Origin: Voacanga thouarsii | Taxonomy: Eukaryota; Streptophyta; Magnoliopsida; Gentianales; Apocynaceae | Reading direction: 5' to 3' | Assembly: GCA_026120185.1 (NCBI GenBank) | Contig: JANUWF010002353.1 | Span: 952,140 to 1,016,139 of the forward strand | DNA length: 64,000 bases | In this document: positions 13,801 to 25,502 of the stretch, one piece after another | Layout: every line of letters begins with the position of its first letter | Numbering within the stretch: the stretch's first letter is position 1 | Notes under the pieces: generated by a model | Seen by the model: only the letters and a program-made list of their open reading frames with translations | The model's database searches: none | Told to the model about the DNA's origin: nothing | Translations under genes and position numbers: made by a program

Positions 13801-14743
13801 CATCACGCCTGAGTGATGCACCCCATCAGACCACATCCCTGATAGCACATCACCTGTAACCAAAGTTCAAACACAATCTAAAATTATTGCTCTAACAATT
13901 CATATCATATACAAAGAAAATTATATTGCTAATACTGAAGCTCCAACTAGACAATCATTATCTGGAGACCAATTGAAGATTCACAACCAGGACTGAGAAA
14001 ACTCCAAAATTTAGGTCACATTTGGTCTATTCAATACTAAGTTGTCTGCTAGGTGACAGAACCTGGATTAAGTTAATCACTACTCAACTGAAGGCTCACC
14101 ATACAGTGCCACCATTTCTCTAATAAAACTTTACCAAAAAAAAAAAAAAAAAACACACAAAAAGCATCAAGCGATTAGCTATTATCGAGTTTATCCAAAA
14201 AAACTTAATGTAATTGAATTTTAACCGCTAGATGTGCACTTGAAAACTGAACCCTGAAAAATGTAAAACAAGCATTGACTAGCAAAAACACATATATCCA
14301 AAAAGATTTAAAAGGATAATAAGAAAGTTCAAAGCACTAGAGTCAATACCGATGATGATCATGTAGACGACTAATGTACCGACATTGTTAATCACAATGC
14401 AGACCTGAAGCAAAGTCCGGCCGGCGCCACCAAAAGTGTCAGCAGCTAGGTTAGCATAAGAAGCGGCCTTCGAAGCTCTGCTGAATCTCAAAATCATCTC
14501 AATCGACTTTTCCGTCAGCATTGCGCCCAGTATAATAACGATCAGCCCAGGAATGGTGCCCAATTGCTTAAGGGTCTCAGGCAGGGCCATAATTCCGGCA
14601 CCGACAATGGTCGTCGATAGATTGAAAACAGCGCCGGAGTACGATGCACCGTCAAATTCAAACTCCCTATGCCCGTCATGCTTTTGCGGAAGAAGCGGCG
14701 CCGCTCTAGGGCTCCGGCGATGTTTCCGATCCAAAAACGTCAT
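4822..14743 (-). CDS. AVT6: AVT6-type amino acid transporter (Aa_trans family), five coding exons
   Basis: The coding exons are 14743-14350, 13853-13701, 6906-6703, 6230-5765 and 4951-4822. All junctions are GT-AG and phases agree, giving 1347 nt and 448 residues. The N-terminal exon has the family hallmark VFNLSTTIVGAGIMALPETL. Later exons carry ICHHNVHPIENEL across a junction and SIWDAFQFTGATATVCVGYI near the C-terminus, with about ten hydrophobic segments. The closest plant family known to me is AVT6 (SNAT-like), whose Arabidopsis members move acidic amino acids across the vacuolar membrane. Substrate and membrane here are inferred from the family. An upstream in-frame ATG at 14794 would add 17 residues; I prefer 14743 by family length. 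Intron 2 is about 6.8 kb and contains an LTR retrotransposon and a second repeat, yet the coding frame is undamaged. Confidence 0.93.
7981..8987 (+). repeat. Left LTR of the intronic gypsy-type element
   Basis: Begins TGTCACAAGCC and ends CGTGACA. It is collinear with 11397-12408, with scattered substitutions and small indels, so the insertion is not recent. It holds the AT-rich stretch around 8450-8530 and the segment ending in TTCAATGAAATGACTACTTTCG, shared with the other LTR. Confidence 0.88.
9257..10754 (+). pseudogene. Retrotransposon gag with zinc knuckle, broken
   Basis: An N-terminal frame starts at ATG 9257 (coiled-coil-like NQLEALEAAVNKIS). A second frame at 9759-10181 has the Retrotrans_gag core, with AKLWWRVQVAEMEAG and LRHTRTVREYVNSF followed by FTKGLKPSARQEL. 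A third frame contains the zinc knuckle CFLCNGPHLVRDCPRR (10449-10487), the CX2CX3HX4C form common in plant gypsy elements. Frameshifts and in-frame stops separate the three parts, and the knuckle frame ends in TGA at 10752-10754, just before the protease frame. The gag would form the element's particle; this copy cannot make it whole. Confidence 0.85.
10770..11201 (+). pseudogene. Retropepsin-like protease segment of the gypsy-type element
   Basis: This frame follows the gag stop at 10752 without a frame change. FVDIQVNGRPMRAMVDTRAS contains the retropepsin flap and catalytic region, but the canonical D-T/S-G triad reads DTR, so the catalytic glycine is lost. A second family motif, FRLILGMEFL, follows at about residues 82-91. 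The frame ends at 11201 without running into RT. It is either a remnant of a deleted polyprotein or part of a gag-protease-only lineage. Confidence 0.8.
11397..12408 (+). repeat. Right LTR of the intronic gypsy-type element
   Basis: Starts TGTCACAGGCTGACC directly after a purine tract and ends CCGTGATA, where the left LTR ends CCGTGACA. It is collinear with the left LTR over its full length. Confidence 0.88.
12557..13340. mobile_element. Possible small DNA transposon with short terminal inverted repeats
   Basis: The ends TAGTTACTAGA (12557) and the complement of TCTGGTAACTA (ending 13340) form an 11-bp inverted repeat with one mismatch. The terminal parts are unusually rich in CG-containing words (CGGTACGCGGTACG on the left, CGAATCGGGACGTGCG on the right) while the centre is AT-rich. 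I see no convincing target duplication and no transposase. It lies in the same AVT6 intron. Confidence 0.3.
13055..13140. repeat. Three short tandem units beginning CCATGGCCGC
   Basis: Three imperfect units of about 35 bp, each starting CCATGGCCGC followed by a CT-rich tract, lie in tandem. A run of pyrimidines follows to about 13200. The region could be a captured 5' UTR or first exon, but I recognise no protein. Confidence 0.5.
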
Positions 14744-16595
14744 CTTTTGAAACCCAAGAAAAAGAAATGTTGCGACTTTGAGATTGGGAGACAAATAGCT
14801 AAAATTGCAGCTGAAAATTTATTCTACAGTTTAATAGAATTTCTGAATTGGATTAGAATCATCCAGATTTCTTGGAGGTGATATAAAATTACGCGGGAAC
14901 AGACGTGAACGCCGGTTCTTTGACGGAGAACCGAATCAGGTCGCCACGCGTTCGTTGAAGATTGTGGGGGCCTGTTCTTCTTCGTATACTTCGTCTCGGG
15001 GATTAGGCCTCTATAGTTTATGGGATTATTTCGTAAAAAAAAAAAAAAAGGTTTATGGAATTGCGTTCTCTAAAATATGTTTATTAGGATAACGCACAAT
15101 ACTTAAATGATTACAAATCTCGTAAAAATAGTATCAAAGTCAAAATTTATATGTATTTGTAAAGATAGTTTTATTCATATGAACTTTAGGTGAATTAAAT
15201 TAAAATTTGAACTGTTAAATGAATTATTTAACTTATAATTTAAAAAATTACCATTTGTTTTTTGAATTTACAACCATAATATAGAGAAAAAGAGGTTAGC
15301 CTGTGAATAATTACGTGACATTATAGATCTCAATAGCCGGTTAATTAATAATAAAAAAAATCTATTAGATTGTGATTCGAAAATTGAACTAGATATGAAA
15401 AGTTGTAATATTTAGTTATGGTATCTTCGTTAGACTTAGAAATGCCTTCCTATAGTGGAAAGAAAACTAGATTTTGATCATGTTAAGTTGGGGACTGAAA
15501 ATCTATGACGTGAAGGCTCAGCCATACAAACTCGACTGAAAATTACAGAGAAGACCCAAGAGAAGAAAACAATGGTTGCCCCTCTTGAATGGTTCTCATA
15601 TTTGAACAGGTAATCGGTCTATGTCCGTGGTAAAATGAAAAATATTAGAGCTTTTCATGAGCACCTCTAGGAAAGTTCCGATTCAATTTTAATAATTCAA
15701 AAGAAAAAAAGATTTTTTTTTTTTAAAAAAAAAATTTAAGGCGAGCGGACTCTAATCCCATCAATGGAGCTGCCACTCTCCTTTACAGGCTCTCAACTCC
15801 CTTTCTATGTCTTTCATATTCGCGCCAAAGGGTGTGTATACATTTATTTTTAAATATAATTTCGATGTCCGAACTTCACTATTCTATAACTATGAACCCC
15901 ACTTCAGACCCATAATTGTGTATACATTCTTCCCAGACCAATACTAATCCATTCTATATTAGCAAAAAGTGCTAGGCTATGACAAAGAGGAAGTTGAATT
16001 CCGAGTATGGTTAGGAATGCTCAAGATGAAAGATCCACAAAGCATATCACAGGACGCATTGGTAGGGAAGATCACATATGACTCAGCAGAAGAGTAGTGA
16101 TGATTTTTAAAATGTATTGTGAATGAGCCTGTAACGAAGAGTTCAAAATAGAGGAAAGGAGAGTAGAGTAGCTGATCTCATACAGTATCATTGCAGGCTT
16201 CTTCAAATGATGAGAGCTTTTGTCCGACATTCTTTGATAGCTGTGGAAAACCATAGCAACCCCAAACAGCTGAAGTCTACAACTAGTGTGAAAAGCCAAA
16301 CAGCAATAAATACAGGTTTTATGTTTGCTGGGGGGAGGGTGGGGGAAGAGAGAGGCTGTGTAGAGAACGAAGGCTTTGAATGATGACATGAATCCAGATT
16401 TGTTTAAGACAGACATAGCAGAAGCTCAGAATTCCCATAGGACACAAAGGGTGTTCATCTGCTTATGTGCAGCATGCACTAATATACATCAAAATTCTAA
16501 GTTAGGCTGACCATAAGCAAGAAAGGGCTGCTGATGTACAGGATAGTTAGTAGTCACTAGTCCCATGACTGAGTAGCATTACCAAGTAAGCAAAG
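14744..16595. other. Spacer between the transporter start and the HhH gene end
   Basis: The first 250 bp should hold the transporter's 5' UTR and promoter. The rest is AT-rich and ends in the 3' UTR of the minus-strand HhH gene. The 115-codon antisense-type frame at 16072-16416 has no family resemblance and overlaps the likely UTR. Confidence 0.5.
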
Positions 16596-18410
16596 TCATC
16601 GTTTTCTCTTTCTTTTGGAATTTTTGTTGATGTCCTCAGCATTTGTTGGCAATTCCTTCAATTTGACAGCAATAGCAGAGCTCCACAAAGCCTTTTCAAC
16701 ATCAGATGGTGTGAATAGATCCCCCTCTGTAGTTAGTTCCTATAAGCATTTTTTTTGTCAAATTGCAGCAACCCCATAAAAATGCAATCTTGGGTATAAA
16801 AGACACCAAAATTCATGACAAGGTAGCAGCAAGGCAAACACTAATAACAATGACAAGTTAATCCATACAGAGATATTGTTACAACAAATTGCTATGCATC
16901 AGTTAATGTAGTTTTAAAAGAAACGACAAACAGATTTCACTTCTTAAAAGCATTCTCCTTTTGAGCCAACAGACCAGAAGAGTTTAAAAAGGAAAAAAAA
17001 ACCAAAAAGGAATGTTAATAGTCTAATTGTCATATGCCATATGAACCTTAAATACCTATTAGAAATTCAGGTAGCAGTTTTGACATGTCTAATCTGAAGA
17101 AAAAACTTTCTCTCGATAATTTATCTCCTTGAGATGAATAAGCCTTCAAGGTCACGAAAGATAAACATGCATTCCACCCACAAGGATGCAGGAATAAGGT
17201 ATTTCTGATGCGACTACAGATGTTCAAGCGTATAAGAATATCATACTCAGAGTAAAGCATCAAACTGTAATCAGATAAACTAAAAGGGGTAGGTAACATA
17301 GTCAAGGGTTCAGCAACTTACGTGACATTTTGAGATTAAGAACCCTTTGGCCACCAAAAACAAATAAAAAGGGAAAATACACCACCACAAGTGCAAGTTT
17401 TGGGAAGCAAAGGAAAATAGAAGAGAAAATGTCCCCAGTTGGATCACCACCCATTGCACTAATACAAGGGAAAAATCAGTCAAGATAAGGTATTTAGCAT
17501 CAATTTAGCAACAAGCTTTGTGCTTTGGCTGCCAATTCACCAACCGTTACCTACAAAGCAATTACAATATATATATTTGCATTTGGGCACCTACTATATC
17601 CTTAGAAAATTATGGAGAAACTCAAACATCACAAGCAAGGACCAGCAGCAACTGCAATAATTACATTTAGTCATCTTCACTCTTCAGTGAGCAGAAGCTA
17701 GTCGCAGAACGTCCTAAATCAAATGTTCCCCAACAAAAAGACATCTTTGAAAAGGAGAAAATATAAACAAACCTTAGCTTTGGCTTGTAACTTCTGCACA
17801 AAGACCAGATAACCCTTCAATGTATAATCTTTAGAGTTACCAATTGCTGCCACCATCGCCTATAATCTCATAATTACACCATAAAAGAAAAATCTTTCAA
17901 CTTCCACTTGCAACCCCAATAAATTCTTCAAACGAGAAAATAAAAAGTTAAAATTACTCCATGAACTTTTACCTCATCGGACATGAATGGAGCAATTTCA
18001 GGGCAATAAGCAGCCAGAATTGCAGAGGCAGTGGCGGGACCTACGCCTTTCAAAACGGTAAGCTCCGAAACAGCTTTAGAAACATCAGGCAAAGCTTCGA
18101 AAGCCTTCTGTGATGCTGACTTTACAACGTCGTTGTTTAATGAAGAGACAAAATCCAATAGCCTCGGCCTCCATTTTCCTCTAGTGAGCTTCCATTGCAT
18201 GAGCTTCGAAAGCTCAGGAGTCGTAATATGAGGACTAGGGTTTCGCTGCTTGATAAGAACAGGAAGCTCGTTTGTATAGAAGTCGTCAAGAGAAATAAGG
18301 TTGGGCTTGTTTAAGGATTCGATTCGACACTTGTATGACGAGAGGGCAGATTTCCACAAACCCATGTCGGAGCAATTCATGTCCATCGCTGCAACTGCTT
18401 GTCCGATCAC
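16596..18410 (-). CDS. HhH-GPD-like protein of unknown function, three coding exons
   Basis: The exons are 18410-17973, 17859-17773 and 16739-16596, with GT-AG junctions and all phase 0, giving 222 residues. A second ATG at 18386 would give 214. A helix-hairpin-helix reads LKGVGPATASAILAAYCP (about residues 120-137). It is followed by APFMSDEAM, whose Asp144 falls near where DNA glycosylases of the HhH-GPD superfamily have their catalytic Asp; that alignment is my inference. The C-terminus is basic (KRKRKR), consistent with a nuclear signal. No iron-sulfur cysteine loop is visible. Homologous plant proteins are usually annotated only as uncharacterised. A DNA-binding or repair role is possible but unproven. 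Confidence 0.85.
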
Positions 18411-18597
18411 CGATGATGATTACAGAGAAGGAGAGGATGGGGCAAATTTTTGTCTAGCTATTGACCGGTCTTTACTACATTTTGTGCGTTTGCCGCTGAA
18501 TTTTTGGAATTTAAATTTTGTGACATTAATGTAATGACGGAAAAATAGTCCGGGAAGTTCTACAAAATACTTATTTTAGTCCTAAAATCTATATATA

Positions 18598-18951
18598 TGT
18601 TATGAATTATTGAAATCTTTATTAATTAGTGAATGTTTCACTAATTATAAATTTATGTGAATTATTATAGAAGATTTTTATGAATGTCCACCATTTAGTG
18701 GAGACACCACTAATTGAGATTAGTGAAAGATGATGTATGCCATGATATATTCCACTAATTAGAGCTCTATAAATAGAGCTATGCTCTAAACTTGTAATAC
18801 ACCATTATTTTGTGAAAGAAAGATTAGTGAAAGAAATATTAGAGAAAATTGTGAGAGAAGAGAAAGAAAGAAATTCTTGTGCAAAATAGTTAGAGTTTTA
18901 TTAGTGTGTAGTGTGAAGATTTTATTCTAACACTACCCTAATTTTATAACA
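18598..18951 (+). repeat. Left LTR, copia copy 1
   Basis: Runs from TGTTATGAATTATTG to TTTTATAACA. A TATA-like word CTCTATAAATAGAGCTA lies in the second half, giving a plausible promoter for the element. The same word occurs in the LTRs of copy 2. Confidence 0.93.
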
Positions 18952-18998
18952 CGTTATCAGCACGAGTCTCTACCGGTACAAAATCCAGAAGACTAAGC

Positions 18999-20093
18999 AT
19001 GAGTTTCTGCCGTTACCAAAGCCAGAAGACAGATACACATTTATTGATCTCTATGGCTAACCTCGCTAAATTCGAATTTGTAGCCATTAATATTTCTGAA
19101 AAAAATTATATGTCATGGGTTCTCGATGCAGAAATGCATCTAAATGCTGAAGGCCTTAGTAAAACTATTCGAGCAAATAATAGTACATCTGCACAACACA
19201 AGGTTAAAGTTTTGATTTTTATTCGTCATCATCTCGATGAAAATTTGAAAATGGAATATCTTACCGAAAAAGATCTATATGTCATGTGGGTAAATTCAAA
19301 AGAAAGATTTGACCACCTGAAAATAGTCGTACTACCCACTGCACGGTATGAATGGTTGCACCTGAGATTGCAAGATTTTAAAATCGTGAATGAATATAGC
19401 TCCGCAATGTATAAAATTACATCTCAATTAAAATTATGCGGAGAAAAAGTGACTGATGAAGATATGTTGGAAAAGACATTCTCCACCTTTCATGCCTCAA
19501 ATATTGTCCTGCAGCAACAATATCGAGAAAATGGGTATACAAAATTTACAAATTTAATTACTGCCCTCCTCATTGCAGAGAAAAATAATGAGTTATTATT
19601 GAGAAATCATAAAGCCAGACCAACTGGCTCAACAGCATTCCCAGAAGTGAATGCTATTGGCTCTAGCAGAAGCCATCGTTATAGTCGTGGTCGTGGCCGT
19701 GGTCGTAGACACGCTCGATATTTCCCTTATCACAATCATAATCAAACTGTGAGAAATACTAGCCACCTGAAGTGGAACAGAAAAGATCATAAGGGAAAAG
19801 AAAAAGAAATTGAAGAAAAGCATGAGGATATATGTTATAGATGTGGCATGAAAGGTCATTGATCACGAAACTGTCGTACGGCTAAGCATTTAGTTGAATT
19901 GTATCCAGCTTCATTGAAAAATAAAAATGTGGAAGCAAATTTTTCTCAACATCCAATAAATAATGCTGAGGATGATGATATTGATCCTGAAGATCTTAAT
20001 ATCAATATTACCCATATGGATGTATCGGATTTTTTTGAACAACCAGACGGTAGGATAGACCATTTAATTGGTGCTGGCAGTGTCCAGAAGAAC
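18999..20093 (+). pseudogene. copia gag, interrupted inside the zinc knuckle
   Basis: The frame at 18999-19862 is a copia-type gag (UBN2-like) with motif KNYMSWVLDAEMHL and a basic RGRGRGRRHARY tract. The zinc knuckle starts CYRCGMKGH and then meets TGA at 19860-19862, where a tryptophan codon is expected. The same frame continues as SRNC, completing the knuckle, and reaches a natural-looking end near 20093. The particle protein would therefore be truncated. Confidence 0.88.
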
Positions 20094-20154
20094 TAAAGCT
20101 TCATCCTGATATTTTTATATTTTCATTTTCATTCCATTCTAATAATATTTACGT

Positions 20155-21478
20155 TTGCATATATATATTTGTGTTCAGATGACTGTTGTTAATGATGATG
20201 TATGCATTATTGATAGTGGAACTACACACACCATACTAAAAAATGAGAAATATTTTTCTGATCTCAAAATGGGAGAAATAAATATTTATACGATAAACGG
20301 TAGTACAAATGTAATTGAGGGCTCCGGAAGAGCTAGTATATTGTTGCCTAAAGGAACAACAACTATTATTGATAAGGCACTATTTTCCTCAAAATTCAGA
20401 AGAAATTTATTGAGTTTTAAAGATATCCGCAGAAATGGGTATCATGTTGAAACAAATGAGGAAAATGGGATTGAGTATCTTTTTATTACTCAAATGCATT
20501 TGGGTAAGAAATCTGTATTAGAAAAACTGCCGTCTTTTTCTACTGGCCTATATTTTGTAAAAATACGTACAATTGAAATTCATCATCTAGTAAACCAGAA
20601 GTTTACTGATCCTATTACTTTTAGCATTTGGCATGACCGGTTGGGTCATTCGGGATCTACCATGATGAGAAGAATCATTGAGAATACGCATGGTCATCCT
20701 TTAAAAAATAAAAGGATATTAACATCAAAAAAATTCGCATGTACTGCATGTTCACTAGGAAAATTAATTGTTAAACCATCACCAGTAAAAGTAGGAGCTG
20801 AAAGTCCTACATTTCTCGAACGGATTCACGGAGATATTTGTGGACCTATTGATCCACCATATGGACCGTTCAAATATTTTATGGTCTTAATTGATGCATC
20901 ATCCCGATGGTCACATGTATGTTTATTATCTACTCGCAACCTGGCGTTTGCGAGATTACTTGCTCAAATAATTAAATTACGAGCACAATTTCCTGACCAT
21001 CACATTAAAAATATCCGTTTGGATAATGCTGGTGAATTTTCATCACATACTTTTGATGCATATTGCATGTCAATTGGGATTAATGTTGAACATCCTGTAG
21101 CTCATGTGTCACACACAAAATGGTCTTGCTGAATATTTGATTAAACGATTACAATTAATTACTAGACCATTATTAATGAAAACAAATCTCTCAACATCTG
21201 CCTGGGGACATGCTATTCTACACGCTGCAACACTTGTACGTATAAGACCAGCTAGTTATCATAAATTCTCTTCTTTGCAATTGGCTTTTGGGTCAGAACC
21301 AAATATTGCTCATTTAAGAATTTTTGGGTGTGCTGTATATATTCCAATTGCACCAAACCAACGTACAAAGATGGGTCCTCAAAGAAGAAATGGGATATAC
21401 GTTGGATATGATTCTCCCTCTATTATCGGGTATGTTGAACCCACGATAGGAGATGTATTCACGACGAAGATTTGCTGA
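20155..21478 (+). pseudogene. copia protease and integrase, frameshifted
   Basis: Protease motif IIDSGTTHTILK is near 20205. GAG-pre-integrase and integrase follow, with HDRLGHSG, the zinc cysteines CTACSLGK, IHGDICGP and the catalytic-region DNAGEF. A frameshift near 21110 moves the rest (NGLAEYLIKRL, then FGCAVYIP) into another frame, and a second shift near 21455 separates integrase from RT. Confidence 0.88.
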
Positions 21479-23665
21479 TTGTCATTTTGATGAATCATTA
21501 TTCCCTAAAGTAGGGGGAGAACCAAAACAGCATAAAAAGGATCTTACTTGGACAATATCATTAAATTATCTTGATCCGCGCACAAGCGCATGTGAACTTG
21601 AAGTTCAAAAGATAATTCATTTGCAAAGCATTGCAAATCAAATGCCAGACGCTTTTGTTGACTTCAGAAGAGTTACAAAATCGCATATTCCAGCTATAAA
21701 TGCTCTTATTCGAATTGAAGTTCCAGCAGAACAAAATATTATACCTATTACTGTTGAGTTAAAAACACGCCAGAAGCGTGGCCGACCTCTTGGTTTTAAA
21801 GATAAAAATCCTCGAAAGAAAAGAGGATTAAATGATCCAGAAGATCATATTGAAGAAAAGTATGATAAAGACCAAGAGAGAACTGATGACAAAGAACTAG
21901 AAGTTGATGAAACTAACACTAAAATTTCTATCAATTGTACCACTTCCGGTAGAAGTTGGAATCGGATAGAAACTGTTATTAATAATATATTTACATACAA
22001 TATATCTCTTGGTATTACACAGGATAATGATAATCCTGAACCAATATCAGTTGATGAATGTCGGTATAGAAAAGATTGGCTGCAATGGAAAGATGCGATT
22101 CAATCGGAGTTAAATGCACTGACAAAACGTGAAGTCTTCGGACCTGCAGTCCGAACACCAGAAGGTGTAAAACCTGTTGGCTACAAATGGATATTTGTGC
22201 GAAAGCGCAATGAAAAGAGTGAAATCGTTCGATATAAAGCGCGATTAGTAGCCCAAGGTTTTTCACAAAGACCAGGTATTGATTATGATGAAACTTATTC
22301 TCCTGTTGTTGATGCTATTACACTCCGATATCTTATCAGTTTGGCAGTACATGAAAAGATAGATATGCGCTTATTAGATGTTGTCACCGCTTACTTATAT
22401 GAAAATTTAGAAAATAATGTTTACATGAAAATCCCCAAAGGATTTCATATGCCTGAGGCATATAAACATTATCCTCGTGAAAATTACTCCATCAAGTTGT
22501 AGAAATCATTATATGGCCTGAAGCAATCTGGGCGCATGTGGTTCACACGTCTTAGTTAATATTTATTGAAAGCGGTATTTAAAAATGACCAGGTATGTCC
22601 ATGTGTTTTTATTAAGAAATCTGGTTCTAAATTTGTGATATATATGTTGATGATATTAATCTTATTGGAACTCCTGAAGAGCTCCAAGAAACAATTGATT
22701 ATTTAAAAAGAGAATTCGAAATCAAGGATTTTGGTCAAACCAAATTTTGCCTTGGTTTACAAATTGAACATTTGGAGAGTGGAACATTTATTCATCAATC
22801 AACATATACAGTAAAAGTGCTAAAAAGATTTTACATGGACAAAGCACATCCATTAAGTATTCCAATGATCGTCCGATCATTAAATGTGGATAAAGATCCT
22901 TTCCGACCTCAAGAAAATGATGAAGAACTCCTTGGTCCTGAAGTATCATATCTCAGTGCAATTGGTGCATTGATGTATCTTGTTAATAATACACGACCTG
23001 ATATTGCTTTTGCTGTCAATTTATTAGCAAGATTTAGTTCTTCACCAACACGACGACATTGGAATGGAATTAAACAAGTCATTCGATATCTCCAAGGTAC
23101 AATTGATCTCCGATTATTTTATTCAAATAAAACTAGTCCAACATTGATAGGTTATGCAGATGCTGGTTATTTATCTGATCCACATAAAGCACGTTCTCAA
23201 ACGGGCTATCTATTTACATGTGAAAATACTGTTATATCATGGCGTTCTACGAAATAATTTATAACAGCTACTTCTTCAAATCATGCTGAAATTATAGCCA
23301 TTCATGAAGCAAGTCGAGAATGTGTATGGCTAAGATCTATGATTCATTATATCCGAGAAAGTTGTAGATTATCATCAATCAAAGATATTCCAACTCCTCT
23401 TTATGAAGACAATGCAGCTTGCATAGCTCAATTACGAGGAGGATATATTAAAGGAAATCAGACAAAACATATTTCACCAAAATTCTTCTTTACTCATGAA
23501 CTCCAGAAGAAATGTGAACTTGATGTGCTACAAATTCGGTCATGTGATAACCTCGCAGATATTTTCACGAAGACTTTACCGATTGCAACATTTGAGAAGT
23601 TGAGATATAAAATCGGTATGCGTCGGTTTAAAGATTTAAAGGAATCATCTCATCAGGGGGAGTAA
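21453..23665 (+). pseudogene. copia reverse transcriptase and RNase H, broken
   Basis: RT begins around 22090 with VGYKWIFVRKRN and YKARLVAQGFSQ, then DYDETYSPV. A TAG at about 22500 interrupts just before KSLYGLKQSG. A 7-nt deletion relative to copy 2 immediately precedes the catalytic YVDD, putting it out of frame. RNase H (GYADAGYLSDPHKARSQTGY) and its C-terminal part (LYEDNAACI, NLADIFTKTLP) are present across further stops. Confidence 0.9.
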
Positions 23666-23789
23666 TAAACAGACATATAGAATAGTGTACTATTTTTCCT
23701 TCACTAGATTTTTTTTCCACTGGGTTTTTATCTAATAAGGTTTTAATGAGGCATATTCTTTATGTAATGAATGGACATCCAAGGGGGAG

Positions 23790-24139
23790 TGTTATGAATT
23801 ATTGGAATCTTTATTAATTAGTGGAGGCTCCACTAATTATGGATTTATGTGAATTATTATAGAAGATTTTTATGGATGTCCACCATTTAGTGGAGACACC
23901 ACTAATTCAGATTAGTAGAAGATGATGTATGCCATGATGTATTCCACTAATTAGAGCTCTATAAATAGAGTTATTCTCTAAGCTTGTAATACACTATTAT
24001 TTTGTGAAAGAAATATTAGTGAAAGAAAGATTAGAGAAAATTGTGAGAGAAGAAAAAGAGAGAAATTCTTGTGCAAAATAATTAGAGTTTTATTAGTGTG
24101 TAGTGTGAAAATTTTATTCTAACACTACCCTAATTTTAT

Positions 24140-24143
<4 letters not shown>
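23790..24143 (+). repeat. Right LTR, copia copy 1
   Basis: Collinear with 18598-18951 at roughly 94% identity by eye, preceded by AAGGGGGAG and followed by the ATATA target duplicate. Confidence 0.93.

Positions 24144-24184
<41 letters not shown>
24144..24184. repeat. (AT)n microsatellite
   Basis: About 20 AT units directly downstream of the copia insertion. The 5-bp target was therefore part of an AT-rich run, which also precedes the left LTR. Confidence 0.9.
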
Positions 24185-24187
<3 letters not shown>

Positions 24188-24420
24188 GGAGTTGCAGAAC
24201 CCTCTGAGAGAGTCACCTGGCATTGTTACCTCCTGACATCTGGCACTATAAATCTAATTGAAGGAATTTAAAAAAAAAAAAAATTTGAAGGGTTTCTTAA
24301 ATACAGCAAGGGAATTTAAAAAAAAGAAAAAGAAAATTGAAGGGTTTCAGAGAGCACAATGGGGTTGATTTTGGGAGAGGAATTCAGAGAACACAATGAA
24401 GTTGATTTTGGAAGAGGAAA

Positions 24421-24980
24421 CTCCTCCATCCAAACAACAGATCAAAACCATAAAGAAAGCTAAGCCTACAAACAAACCGAAGGAAACTTATCAGTGGTGC
24501 GATGATGGGACGAAGGGTTATCAAAAGAGATGGGTTTAGTGAGCGATCCAGCTTCTCAACATCATATCTAACGTCGCTGACGTTTCTCTGCAAAATTGAT
24601 CTTGAAAGCCACTAATTGGAAGCCTGCGATGCCGCAACGGAGGACTCGGAGTTGGTGTGCAAATTGAGGAAATTGGTGTCCCCTCCACCTCTGCCAGACA
24701 CTCCTCCGTCGCAGCAACAGATCAGAACCACAGAGAAGGTAAATCTACAAACAAACCGAAGAAAGCTTATCAACGGTGCAGCGATGGGACGAAGGGTCAT
24801 CAAAAGAGATGGATTTGGCGAGCGATCCAGCTTCTCAACATCATCTCTAACGTCGATGACGTTTCTCTACAAAATTGACTTGGAAAGCCACTGATTGGAA
24901 GCCTGCGATGCCGCAGCGGAGGACTCGGAGTTGGTGTGCAAGTTGAGCAAATTGGCATCCCCTCCACCTCTGCTAGCGGT
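24421..24980. repeat. Two tandem copies of a 280-bp unit
   Basis: Unit 1 starts CTCCTCCATCC at 24421 and unit 2 starts CTCCTCCGTCG at 24701. Both share GATGGGACGAAGGGT, GAGCGATCCAGCTTCTCAAC and GGAAGCCTGCGATGCCGCA at the same spacing. Composition is less AT-rich than the surroundings and several frames stay open for 60-90 codons on both strands, but I recognise no protein. It could be the duplicated first exon or 5' UTR of a captured gene. Confidence 0.8.
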
Positions 24981-25502
24981 CTCCTGAAAAGGTTTCCTCA
25001 CCCGTGTGCCCTCACTCTCTCTCTTAGATTTTCTCCTCCCTTCCGGTATTTTATCTCTTCAGTTTTTGGCCTAATGATTTTTTGCTTCTATATTCCCTCT
25101 TGGAAATAAAGAGGAATCATTATTTTCTGTGGTGCCATATTCTGTGAAGTTTGATATGATTAAACAAATGAAGAATATTTTGGGATAAATTTATGGTTCT
25201 GAATACCAACCACTGCTAGGTGAAAAGTATGGTGTTTGTTGCTTTGCTATGTTTAATTTTCCACTGAAGTTATGTTTTTCAACATGCATGTGTTTTAGAA
25301 TTTGATGATTTGGGCCTATGGATTTGGATTGAGAAATTTTTTCATCTGCTTTGAAAGTTTGCCTTTTTGTTTGTTGTTTTTATTCACCCTAAAAAATATG
25401 CATATTGCTTATTAGTACTATTATTGTCTTTGATTTTCAGATATTTATACCTAACAGCAGCAGCACTTAAACTGAAATCAAACCTAGCCAATTTAACCAA
25501 CA

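Larger units (their letters stand above)
18598..24143 (+). mobile_element. Ty1/copia LTR retrotransposon, full length but coding-defective (copy 1)
   Basis: LTRs of 354 bp (18598-18951 and 23790-24143) have about 22 mismatches by eye. The element is flanked by a perfect 5-bp duplication ATATA (18593-18597 and 24144-24148). The left LTR is followed at once by CGTTATCAGCACGAG, a primer-site context common in plant copia elements. A polypurine tract AAGGGGGAG precedes the right LTR. The domain order gag, protease, integrase, RT, RNase H identifies Ty1/copia. Several stops and shifts make it non-coding today. Confidence 0.95.

Noticed and set aside
16072..16416. 114-codon minus-strand frame
   Set aside because: Probable 3' UTR of the HhH gene; low-complexity composition and no splice link.
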